Source of the DNA: Lentinula raphanica
Lineage: Eukaryota; Basidiomycota; Agaricomycetes; Agaricales; Omphalotaceae
Length of the DNA: 64,000 bases
Assembly (NCBI GenBank): GCA_027919835.1
Contig: JANVFP010000022.1
Location: 310,001 to 374,000 of the forward strand
Direction: 5' to 3'
Shown: positions 48,801 through 58,310 of the stretch, piece after piece
Layout: every line of letters begins with the position of its first letter
Position numbering within the stretch: position 1 is the first letter of the stretch
Position numbers and translations under genes: made by a program
The notes under the pieces: generated by a model
What the model was told of the DNA's origin: nothing
Seen by the model: only the letters and a program-made list of their open reading frames with translations
The model's database searches: none

Positions 48801-49238
48801 TTGTGCTGATCCAGAAGTTTGAGTGGATGTAGGTTCGGTGAGCCCAGCATTGAACTTGGCCTTTCCGAGGCGGGATTTGGAAGGTTGAGTAGATCGCTTT
48901 CCTTCGTTGCGACCCTGGATAACACCCTCACCATTTGAATACTTGGTGTTATGCTCTGCTGAAATATTTCCTCCACCTTCGACTACTCTCGAAGAAGTTG
49001 ATTTCTTGTTATTAACATCTGTGGTAGGCTGTCTTCCTCGGTGTTGATGCGTAATCTGTGAAGCAGGTTGTTGAGATCGACGTGTGGTTGCCCTTTGATC
49101 ATCGCTGGTATCTGGTTTGCTGAAGCTGGAGCTGGCTTCGTCTGGCTTATTCCGTGGTTTGTTCTTCCTATGGTGATTACGATGTTGATTCTTGGATTGA
49201 GATGATGTGTCGTTCGCAAGTGAAGGCGCAGCTTCCAT
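45811..49238 (-). CDS. FAP1: NFX1-type zinc-finger protein with R3H domain (FAP1-like)
   Basis: N-terminal 150 residues are disordered and polar. A RING-like finger follows: DCLICFSSIHPKQPTWSC, FHLKCIRDWAEKN and WRCPGCQGKR. Then comes a long array of NF-X1 zinc fingers of the form CG-HxC-x-C-C-GxC-C, for example MLDCGKHQCQQTCHPGACSP, CGKSFDCGSHHCMKSCHPP and LSCGGHKCDRKCHAGECGAC. The C-terminus carries an R3H domain: LPPMPHEKRNFVSKLVGLYR, then DPHRSVQLSRRIDTRIPTPL. Yeast Fap1 binds the FKBP12 prolyl isomerase and confers rapamycin resistance, and human NFX1 is a repressor and ubiquitin ligase. The tail ends SKEAIPDNWEDDV at 45811. Several introns break the finger array in frame. Confidence 0.9.
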
Positions 49239-49699
49239 TCGCTGGTGGAAGTAAGAGACGAAAGTGAGATGTCTGGAAAGACTTGCTCTGGATTAATAAG
49301 CGCCTTGGTTTTCCTCCGTACCGTTCGGCGCTTATTTATGGTTCACCTTGACGCGCCTCAGCGTCAAGAACAGTCCAGAAAGTTGAAACCCTCATGGCAG
49401 TGGACACAGAACTCAACGGTGCCGCGTTATTCCTGAACAAACGTAATCACAGTCTATTTGAACTACTCTACTCGGTCTTTGTGAAACTCCAAGCTGACAT
49501 GTCTAGTGACTACTATTGACAATTGAGCAACAAGAACTCCGAAGCTCAAACACAGCCAGGACATACACAGACCGGAAGATATCGATGAACTCTTCACGTA
49601 CTCTAAAGATTACTGATAGAGAGAATGATTGAATCATTCTACAGCTGTATCCCAAGTTTGAGTAAGAGCTACTCTTACTAAAGGAATCAACACTCCTAG
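49239..49699. other. Intergenic upstream of FAP1
   Basis: About 460 bp: FAP1 promoter and the 3' flank of the DUF6535 relic. Further decayed DUF6535 sequence may extend into 49500-49700, but I cannot align it. Confidence 0.4.
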
Positions 49700-50400
49700 T
49701 GATGAATGCTCCGGCTACTAGGAGACCGAAATCTCTGATATGCCGTATGAGGGAGTTGAGCGAGGTACTGAGTACAGCAGACACTGGACAACACAAAGAG
49801 ATTGACGGACATAAAGAGCACGTTCTTGAGGTGTACCTGTGATGATGGACATGTATTGACGTAGTCATTGTTTAGCCAGGACAGCAAACAGTACGACAGA
49901 TAACGCGATAGTGAGCTTTGTGAACCATAGTCCATAGACCAATCACCCAGAGACTTCCGGCGGTAGGATAGAAAGTCGTATTGATGGTAGGAATCTGTGG
50001 AATGAGAGAAATGTTTCCACTGTGCGAAGACTGGTGGTAATCTCTTCAAGGAAAGATGTACTGAGAAACTGATTTGTATTTTACCGATAGCGCTCGCGGA
50101 GTCTGCGCCACGAAGGTAGTGACAACGGCCGATAACAGACCGGCCTATTCGATAAGAGACGAGGTAAGCAAGGGTAAGCATTCAGGATATTGAGCAAGAA
50201 CCAACGGACATACAAATACCAGGAGAATATCAAGACTGTCCCTCGATTCATCAATGATATCAGTGTCGAACGCTGCCGCCTCATCGCGTTTATTTTGGAA
50301 AGATTCGGAATGGTTGAAATCAGTTCGGGTTCTTCGATATATACATCAAGATAAGCGCCGGACGACGAAAGTGAAGACAATGTCGAGAGTGATGGCGTGG
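49700..50400 (-). pseudogene. Decayed DUF6535-type membrane protein gene
   Basis: On the minus strand KRDEAAAFDTDIIDESRDSL and DILLVF join, across an intron starting GTATGTCC, to AGLLSAVVTTFVAQTPRALS. This is the opening of the DUF6535 membrane family that is multicopy in Agaricomycetes. Further on, GLWFTKLTIALSVVLFAVLA then KQ is followed by TGA (49865-49867), where the family has Trp in KQWLxQY, and the frame resumes LRQYMSIITGTPQERAL. A frame shift also separates SLWVIGLW from the GLWFTKL frame, where CTATGG is repeated. The expected EKW and final membrane segments are missing. I infer an inactivated copy. Confidence 0.7.
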
Positions 50401-50440
50401 AGGTCGCGGGGACGAGTTTAAGAATCGGATTTCGGGAGGG

Positions 50441-52068
50441 TCAATCAGAATCAATGAACTTTGCACTCTTGTATCTTGGCTTCGGCTTTCGCTTCAGCTG
50501 CTTTGGGTGTGATGACACGTCTTGTGCTGTCTTCAATTCAGACCGAGCTATTTTCCGCTTTCTCGTCGTCGAAGAGTTATCTGAATAATCGCTACCCACA
50601 TGTTCTTCCTTCTTTGACCGTCGTCTTTTGCCCGGTCTAGAGACCAACTGCTGTTCTACCCCATCGTCATGACCGACTCCGTCCCAATCTTCATCAATCC
50701 ACTGATCGTCGTCAGGAGCGACGAGGTCTTCATCCTGGACAGCAGCTAAGCCAACATCCTCGGCATTCTCCTCGAGGTCAATTTGCCTCCGCTTTGTCAG
50801 CCTAGTACTTTTTCGTCTAGTCGTAGCTGAACGCTCAGCGTTTTGGTGCTGACTCTTTCTACCCTCTTCTTGCTTCCTGTCAGCCTTCCTTTTCTTCTTC
50901 TTCTCTTGTGCGCGGAAATCTAGCCAATCTTTTGTCCATCCTTCAGGAAGGGAATACCCAATTCCTGGGTAGCCGAAGTCGAGTGAAAGTAAATCAGACG
51001 GAGAAGCGTGATGCGAAGAGAAAGCGGCAGTGAGTTTGCTGGAAGACGCTTGAAGGATTTGGATGCGATGATCTGAAAGGTATGGACTAGCAATACGTTG
51101 AGGTGAGCTGTGCGTTTGCGGATCGGATGTGGGAGGTGGTTGGGACGGTGTGTTGGTTGTTGAACTCGAGCTCGCAAGTGGTAACGTCGTTTGTGATGCT
51201 GAAGAAACTCCATATAGATCTGCCAGTCTATTCTGAACTCGTTCCAATGTCCTGTTTGTAGGTTCCGCGATTATTAAAACAAGTTTGAATATAGTTTGTC
51301 TACAAGACTGAGTACGTACTTTATCGAAGTTTCATCAAGTGAACGACTAGCAGCTTGGATCTGCAGTGCAGCTAGAACCGTTTGCCAACCGGCTGGTGCC
51401 AAACGATTGATCATACTAGATGGACGTTCCGGTATGATTGCAGCAAGGGAAGCAAGGATACTATCTAAGTAGCGTAAAGAGGATAGGGTCATGGTAGTGA
51501 CCATTTGAGAGACCGAAGGATCTATTTCGGGATCAAAACAGTTCTCGGACTCCAAGTCGTCGTCGGTTGATGAATTGGTCCTGGGTAGAAGGAAGGTAGC
51601 AATGTTCGCCACTTCATCACGGAGCGTCCATTCTGGAGGAGGTACGTCCTGCACGAGAAGCGGCCATCGAGTCCAATTTTCACGTGGGGTTGGGTCCTTG
51701 GTTGAAGCTATGCTCTCCTCTGTAGCCTGAGATTGCAAACGGGAGGTCGTTTTCTTTGATCCTTGACTAGACAGTTTAGCCCTTCGACCAAAACCAGCTT
51801 CATCACCTGAAGCATTCTCCTCTTCGGAGTCTTCATCCTCTGAATGATACTGGTAGTCTTCGTCACTCTCAGAAAGAGCCAGGGGTCGTTCGATGTCTTT
51901 GCCCTTGTTACTGAAGTACCTTGTCAGCTGCGAGGTTACATCCAATGAATCATTGGTTCGTATAGCACGAAGAAGCGAGGAGTATTCTGAGAGTTCAGAG
52001 TGTAAAGTTGCGGGAATTCGCTTTCGCTGGAGTTTTGTCTGTTCTTGGCTGTTACTATCAAGAGACAT
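50441..52068 (-). CDS. RRN9-domain-like protein (RNA polymerase I initiation)
   Basis: Two exons. The key segment is RENWTRWPLLVQDVPPPEWT followed by LRDEVANIA. This W-x-R-WPL...PEW pattern is what I know from the RRN9 domain of the Pol I upstream activating factor. The N-terminus (MSLDSNSQEQTKLQRKRIPA) leads into a helical stretch and an acidic zone, SESDEDYQYHSEDEDSEEEN. Exon 2 carries a C-terminal region with many basic stretches, such as EKKKKRKADRKQEEG and SRPGKRRRSKKEEH, ending KPKPRYKSAKFIDSD. A rDNA transcription role is therefore likely but rests on one motif. The Met at 52068 is preferred over longer in-frame starts because it begins the charged family-like part. It is divergent from the RSC7-like gene, with 186 bp between starts. 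Confidence 0.62.
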
Positions 52069-52254
52069 AAAGCAAAATGAGCGTGGAAATCTTCGGTGAG
52101 TGCGCGTGTTACGTAATACCTCCATCTCACTTTTATTTACGCGTTCTTCGCGATTCGCGACTTTGTTCAATTCAGAATTTTGCTCTATTCCACATTGCTT
52201 TTGAACGGGAGAAAAAGACTTTTGCTTCTCGTCTGCCTTCCTATTTACACTCAA

Positions 52255-54268
52255 ATGTCCTCAAAGGCCAAGCTAGTGATCCGATTTCCCCCGACGAACA
52301 AAGCAGAGAGCTCTCCTTCACCTGCGCCTTCTGCAGATACATCTGCCATGACAGAACCTGAAGGAGAACCGACCGATCCTGATGGAAACGACGATGGGGA
52401 CGATAATGCATCAGATGTCGACGAAGAACCTGAACAGGCCGTATACTTGCCTACAAAACGCGGTCGTGGTCGACCTCGAGGAGGATTGTCCAGAGGAAGT
52501 CTTGGAAGATCTGGATCTGGAACACCGACACCAAGAGCTCGCGGCAGAGGTAGAGGTAGAGGGCGTGGTAGAGGCAGAGGTCGAGGCGCGGGCTCGTTCA
52601 CCATCAAATTGCCGAAGAAAGAAGATGGCGATGAAGACGAAGAGACTGAAGGGGACGGTGCTGGCGAAGAAACAGAAGATATGGTTGTTGACGTGGAGGA
52701 AGACGAGTCAAAGAAAGCTCCCGTGGCAGATGGCAGACCTTTCAGGAAAATATACGGAAAGATATACATAATCGAAGGAGACGAGTTGGTTACAGACGAT
52801 GATCCCAAAGGAGATGAGAAGATTGATAAGTTTGGGAACCTTCTTGGAGGTGAGGACAATATCCTACACTACGATACTTTCTCATCACCTTACACATATT
52901 CTAGGAAGGAAATTCAAGGCTTCTACATTCCTTCTACCTAGCCGTCATCCGGAAAGACGATATATGCTTGCTATTGACGCCGCGCGAACCTCAGGCTTTC
53001 GTGATTCTCTGTACTATTTCCGACGTAACCCACTCGCATTCAAACTCAATGCGACTCAACCAGAAAAGGACCATCTCATTTCCGAAGGAAAGCTTGGTCC
53101 ACACCTTAAGACGCGCTCAGTTACCCTGGTCACGGCGCGTAGTGCATTTAAACTACATGGGAGCAAGATGGTTGTAGATGGGCGATGGGTCACCGACGAT
53201 TACTACGAAGACAAAGCTCTAGCTGCTATAGCAGAGCTTGGTGTCAAACCGGGTGATCTTGTTGGGGACCTAGCAGACCCCAATGCAGAAACCGAGGGAC
53301 GTGCAGAAAAGTCGATCAAGTTCGCCAATGATCGAGAATATGGTGCTTCTGGAGGTAGTGGAGGCTCGATGTATCGACCCGGCGGTCCTACAACCATATT
53401 CGCAGGACATGGTTTTGGTCCCTTTTACGAACCACTGAACCCTGTCAGGAAATCGTTGCTAAATCGAGATGGTGTATCTGAAGAGAATTGGATGTGGATG
53501 ATGGCTACCAGAGCAAGAGATGCTAACGAGCGTTGGAGAAAATGTCGGGACGGGGCAGTTGGGGGTGCTGGAGTGAAGCCTGGTGCCGGAATTGGTCCGG
53601 AGGCAAAAGCGAACGTAGCGAACAGTTCCTGGGACGTATCAACGGATACGGCTGCAGCGGGTGCTTCCCGGACGACGCATACCGCTCCTAGTTGGAAAGG
53701 AAAGGAACGAGCAGATCCTGAAACACCTACGGAGATGGATGCAACCGTTAAGACTGCAGCGTCTGTCAAAAAACAACGGAAAGTCACCTTTGGACCCGAT
53801 GGGGGAGGCCCAACATTGCCTCTTGGGGTTTATGAGCCCCACACCGGGACCGTTTTCTGTATGTCGTGTTCGCGCTCTTGCCCTGTCTTTGATGATTCAC
53901 TGAAGATCTCCTTTTCGTTTCGTACTACAGTTCGGAGTGATACTCAGCCGACTCAGTCTCGACTGGAGCAGGTCCCCGTGAATTCATCGCCGAATAATAA
54001 AAATCCAGATAGTGGCATATTAGGTGGTACCAAAACTGGAGCCAACGCTTGGGGGCTAGCGTACGTGGATACTTATATGAATCTATCCTCAAGAGAGGTG
54101 CTGGATAGGATATCAGCGCGTAGGAGAGAGAGGATCTTGAAAGCGGTCGGTCTTCCACACCTGATCACCGCTAGTGGCAATATTGTCAGTGGTCCAAGAA
54201 GAAGTCCTAGTGTACAATCGGCACCGGGCGCGACGGGGGAGGAGGTAGAAGTCATGGACATAACGTAG
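52255..54268 (+). CDS. RSC7: RSC7/SWP82 family chromatin-remodelling subunit
   Basis: The N-terminal half is acidic with a Gly/Arg tract (GRGRGRGRGRGRG), like RGG or AT-hook DNA-binding linkers. The family domain follows: KIYGKIYIIEGDELVTDDDP and DEKIDKFGNLLGG. A 62-nt intron is followed by RKFKASTFLLPSRHPERRYM, RTSGFRDSLYYFRRNPLAFK, RSVTLVTARSAFKLHGSKMV and GRWVTDDYYEDKA. Rsc7/Npl6 and Swp82 are accessory subunits of the RSC and SWI/SNF remodellers. A second intron near 53858-53931 joins GTVFF to RSDTQPTQ. The C-terminus includes GGTKTGANAWGLAYVDTYMN and ends at 54268. The start follows the ATG that opens MSSKAKLVIRFPP. Confidence 0.88.
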
Positions 54269-54911
54269 TAGCCGTGAAGGGCGTAAAATACAATTGCAAT
54301 GACATATTGGAGATATTTCATCGATAGAATCACGCATTGCGGTGACGATTTTTGATATTACACGAGGACATCCAGCCAACTACTAACCTCAGATTGTAAT
54401 GTGCACGGAATGCAACGCATGGTCACAGTAGATTGCTGCGCGGTCGAGTTTCAGTGATTTTGTTTTGAGGTTCCCAATCCGTCTTTTGTGCCTCTTGAGT
54501 ATGAACTCCCTTTACTGGGAACCTGGAACTGTACTTGTCTATTCTGATCATTTAATATGAACCTCAAATTTCGGATGCTATTGTTGATGAACGTCAAACT
54601 CATAGCCTGGGTCCTGAGTAAGTATATGAACAGCAACACAAGTACAGTTTATAGATTCAAGCTGGACGCATATGCTAGTAAGAGAAAGCAAAGATTTTCC
54701 ATCTTCCAAACACTCTCCTCAATGAACAATCTCAACCGTTTTTGAACATTACCATGGTGTCCTACAGGCTTGCAAGATTCATCGGATCTGCGGAAATCAT
54801 TTCAATAACCACATGAATCAAACATTATCAACTTTGCAGGAGTCTTACCGGTGTCATTCTGGCTACTGTATATGTCCAGAGCTCCCACTATGTAATTGAA
54901 AATTGCGTCAT
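54269..54911. other. Intergenic between convergent genes
   Basis: About 640 bp with the 3' flanks of the RSC7-like gene and of the repeat-peptide gene. No domain-bearing frame. Confidence 0.5.
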
Positions 54912-55426
54912 TCATGCCTTCCAAGGTGGAGGCCACGATGAACTTCCTGGACCTCCCCGCCTCTCTGGTTCTGTTGGTCAAGTTAGCATGAACACATTGA
55001 CCATGAATTTCAAACAGAATTACCTGATTCACTACGTATTAGCATCGTAGCTTTATCCTCGGTACCTTTCATCCAAGAAGGGGGCCATGAAGAACTTCCT
55101 GGTCCACCTCGTTTCAGAATAGCACGCTTGGACTCATCGGTAGATGATTTCAACCAAGGAGGTGGCCAGGAAGAACTTCCAGGTCCACCGCGTCTGAGCA
55201 GAACGGGACTACTTTCTGATGATTTCATCCAGGAAGGAGGCCATGACGAGCTTCCTGGTCCTCCTCGTTCGATAATTGGCTGACTGAGAACACCGGTCTA
55301 TGTAGTTAGTTCTAGTAGCTGACCACGGGGTACCGCTACTCACAATTCCCCTTCCACCGGTAGCGGTGCAGCTTGTGCACCAGTAATGGAAAGTGCGACA
55401 AATACTCCAAGCAAGAAATATTTCAT
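54912..55426 (-). CDS. Secreted precursor with four Trp/Pro peptide repeats and Kex2-like sites
   Basis: Predicted 133 residues in three exons: 55344-55426, 55024-55283, 54912-54970. The introns are 60 and 53 nt with GT-AG ends. Residues 1-20 (MKYFLLGVFVALSITGAQA) are a signal peptide. Four cores GGPGSSSWPP(S/P)W begin at residues 35, 60, 87 and 120. Each is preceded by basic residues (ER, RR, KR, RR), and the first three end W(M/L)K, the last WKA. An extra KR lies at 80-81. Spacers are acidic and Ser-rich (for example SSTDES). This is the plan of Kex2-processed repeat peptides such as yeast alpha-factor or Cryptococcus Cqs1. It has no CaaX box, so it is not a classical basidiomycete pheromone. 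Exon 3 encodes essentially repeat 4. No modifying enzyme gene is adjacent. The released peptide and its role are inference. Confidence 0.8.
55039..55184 (-). repeat. Internal peptide repeats 2 and 3 of the secreted precursor
   Basis: The region covers two of the four GGPGSSSWPPxW units and their spacers. At DNA level the units differ at many third codon positions (GGA/GGT, AGC/AGT, TCG/TCT/TCA, CCT/CCA/CCC) while the protein stays the same, so the repeat is maintained at the peptide level. Confidence 0.75.
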
Positions 55427-57114
55427 CACGCGAGAGGCTTTGTGGAGGGAGCGGGGGAGAACGAGAACTAGATAAGCAATTTGACAGACAATATTACACC
55501 TAAAATAGTCCCAATATAAACATGAAGCATTGAGAAAATCAAGATATATGTGGCACCGTGAGATACGTACTATGTGGATACTGACCGTCCGAATACAAAC
55601 TTTCGGAATGATAAAACTGGCGATAACGGAAATTCGAAGTACTTGAATCTTGATCCACGCATTAAAAAGGATCCGTTGATCTCATGAGCTGTGGAAGCGA
55701 GATGATGCAATGAAAGGATCTATACTGGTCAATCCGTATGCAACGTGCACCATTCTCAAATGAGAAGATTCCTCCTGGCTTGGGTTCAAACTGTCCAGTG
55801 TCAACACTAACGTCTGGGTTAAGATCAGGTAGTGTTGAAACCAGCATTGTGTCTGTGAATGTCGAATCAAGACTTGATCAGCTCGACAAACGACGTACCG
55901 TATCGGATACGGGTTCAGTTGCGCCAGTTGAGCGAATCTGCAATTCTTTTTGAAGCACATGCATGCGAGCAGCTGAGCTTTGGGTCTTGACTTAATTCAG
56001 GTCAGGCGCAGAGGTCTTCGGTAAATTCCACGTCAGTATTAATTCTTACCGAATTTGTAAGTTCTTGAGCACACCCCAATGTTATGGTAGTCACTAGTGT
56101 GAACATTGGACGTATTGAGTGCATGTGTTCAGACGTGTTCGGAAAAATGAACGGTCTTCATTGCACTAGGCTTGAAATCATTCACAGCCCCAGAGATCAT
56201 CGTGTTGGATCGTACTTACATATTGTCAATTATTCCTAGGAGGTCGGCCAATGTCAGTAACTCATCATTCGCAAATATCATCCTAGAACTCTATCATTGT
56301 TGGCAGTGAGCTCGATGCTGTGTAGATCGGAGAAAGAAATGTCACATACGAGATGCAGTCGGATATTGGAAGAGAGATATCATATTCAACGGCCGAGCAC
56401 TGTCTATCACTGGAGAATTTTTTCGGGTAAAGTCTCTCCAACCCGGGGCTTGTACATTCGGCGTGTTATCTACATTCGGCGTGTTATCGTTGCAGATGGG
56501 TTTGGGAAGCGTCCCGCACTTGTTTGTTGGTTGTGAGAACGAACAATTTAGAGAGATTCAATCCACCTTATCAAGGGCATCATTGCTGCATGAACTTCGC
56601 GGTTCCTTTTCCTGAGGACGGTATATTATCGGTGGCGGAAAAGGTTCGAGGAAAACCTTGGTTGCCAGCGTTATAAGGCACGTTGATCGTCTTGCAGCAT
56701 TATTAGTTTGACCTAAATCCAGAATCTGTTATTGAAAGAAGGTGAGACGAATGACCGTTTAAGATCAACATTTTACTTGATGTGCAAGCAGAGGAGAGAG
56801 GTTAGAAGAAAAGAGAATACATATCGTGCTACAACATGGCCAGAAGGCTCCGAGTCAACCGAGCACGTCTTCGGCGTTCGCAGTGGAGTGTGACTATAGT
56901 CTTTAAGCTTGAGTGTACGTCCAGTGTCCACAGACATCCACAGAAGTCTAATCGAAAGCATCGTACCTTGTACCTACTTTGCAGATCATGAATAGAATAT
57001 TCTCCACTGCTTCATATCCATACCTGATATTGACCCAGAGAAGAGTATTGGATGCGATATAGCGCGAAAGGATCCAGCACCTGGTTCATCATGGATCGGA
57101 GGAGTTCGGACTGA
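55427..57114. other. Gene-poor stretch, unassigned
   Basis: About 1.7 kb. On the minus strand 55660-55980 there are exon-like frames (SSAARMHVLQKELQIRSTG; PDLNPDVSVDTGQFEPKPGG then IFSFENGARCIRIDQY). They are separated by a GT...CACAG stretch whose phase does not fit cleanly, so I call no gene. The rest holds only short frames and a small tandem repeat. Confidence 0.4.
56453..56488 (+). repeat. 18-bp perfect tandem duplication
   Basis: TACATTCGGCGTGTTATC occurs twice head to tail, at 56453-56470 and 56471-56488. Probably replication slippage. Confidence 0.9.
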
Positions 57115-57122
57115 GCGTAGTA

Positions 57123-57615
57123 AGGACCCCCGGCAGCCCACCAAAATGTTTGCGCCCTCGAAAGCTCACTTTTACCCGAATCAAAAATCAGCCAAAAATC
57201 GCCATTTTTACCCGATTTTGACCCAGGGCTTTCTGAAGACCCCATTTTTACCCGATTCTAGGCTCCAGAGGTAACATGAGCGCTTAAAGGTGCTTGGTCG
57301 TCTACAAAATTTGCTCAGTATGTGGCTAATGAACTTTTTCAGAAGATTTGATGTTTTGCAGAAATTGTAATGCCCACCTGGAGCGCAGTGTGAGTATGTG
57401 AGATGAATCTATGTTCTGGTAGCCTCCTGCCAGCCATTTTTACCCGAGCGTGCCCTCAGAGCACTGAAAAATACTCATTTTTACCCGAATTTAGACGCAG
57501 AGATTTTGAAAAATTTGGGCCATTTTTACCCGAACTGGGCGCCGAGTTCTTCTCAAGAGACCCCCCATTTTTACCCGAACGCGAACAGAGGTTTTAGTGG
57601 GCTGCCGGGGGTCCT
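57123..57615. mobile_element. Non-autonomous DNA transposon (MITE, hAT-like)
   Basis: 493 bp. The ends are inverted: AGGACCCCCGGCAGCCCAC plus YAAAA, at 57123-57146 and 57592-57615, with one mismatch in 24. The flanks are a perfect 8-bp direct repeat GCGTAGTA (57115-57122 and 57616-57623), i.e. a target-site duplication. Eight bases suggest the hAT superfamily. Inside are seven same-strand copies of CATTTTTACCCGA(A/T), the first with one mismatch, at 57167, 57203, 57243, 57435, 57476, 57521 and 57566, clustered near both ends. No transposase frame exists, so movement would need an enzyme from elsewhere. Confidence 0.88.
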
Positions 57616-57623
57616 GCGTAGTA

Positions 57624-58310
57624 GTACTTAGTCCGAGCCTGTACTACTACTTGCGATTAACCTGTGATAATGCTCCAATTATCGGATCACAAAGAAGCGG
57701 CAGCACGCATTGGGCAAAGTTAAGTACAGTTTGACCGCATAGACTATGATTTTGGGAAGAAGATAAATCTTGCAAGCTTGCAAGCTTGGGCAGTTGAAAC
57801 TGAGACTGCTGCCTGCAGGAAAATCAATGCATAATTACGCAATGAGTAATGACAAATACCGGCCTGGTTGACTCGGCAAAGCTCGGCACTGACACTCGGC
57901 GGTGTCACGTGTGAGAAAATATGTACTCTTGATGCACTCAGAATTGGCCGACGGTCGTCCGACGAGGAAACATGAATTCTTCCCTGTACACGATGGTTAA
58001 TTATGCGTTTCACATTTCTCAACCATTTACTATCAGTCGCTCTCTTGCTACTCATAACCTTCACTCCTTTTTATCCTTTCTCCGAATTGCAGAATCAACT
58101 CAGGAATACTCTTTGCTCATACGAGACACCACGAGCTGATTTTCAAAGTCTCCTACACCCACGCGCACGCTCACGGGGCTGGTGAAAACTTATTTTCAAA
58201 AAAGGTGTTCCGCATTGCAAAAGCCAGCTGATACACGGTCCAGCCTATAACACTTAAGTACAAAGAGAACGATCCTCAGAAAACTCCATTCAAGCCACAG
58301 AATCTTCATC
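57624..58310. other. Intergenic, esterase promoter region
   Basis: About 690 bp. An 8-bp repeat TGCAAGCT occurs twice at 57771-57786. A CCTATAACAC word near 58244-58253 could be a weak TATA element 60 bp before the esterase ATG. Confidence 0.45.

Noticed and set aside
52251..52859. 202-codon minus-strand frame rich in Ser and Pro
   Set aside because: Mirror of the acidic and Gly/Arg-rich part of the RSC7-like gene.
54912..55426. Precursor as a classical farnesylated mating pheromone
   Set aside because: No C-terminal CaaX motif; it has a signal peptide and repeated dibasic sites instead, and no STE3-like receptor gene is in the window.
54912..55426. Ustiloxin/cyclic RiPP cluster
   Set aside because: No DUF3328 (UstY-like) oxidase, tyrosinase or prolyl oligopeptidase gene was found in the neighbourhood, so modification cannot be supported.
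57115..57623. Seven motif copies as a CRISPR-like or telomere-like array
   Set aside because: Unequal spacing, eukaryotic context, and clean inverted ends with a target duplication explain the block as a transposon.
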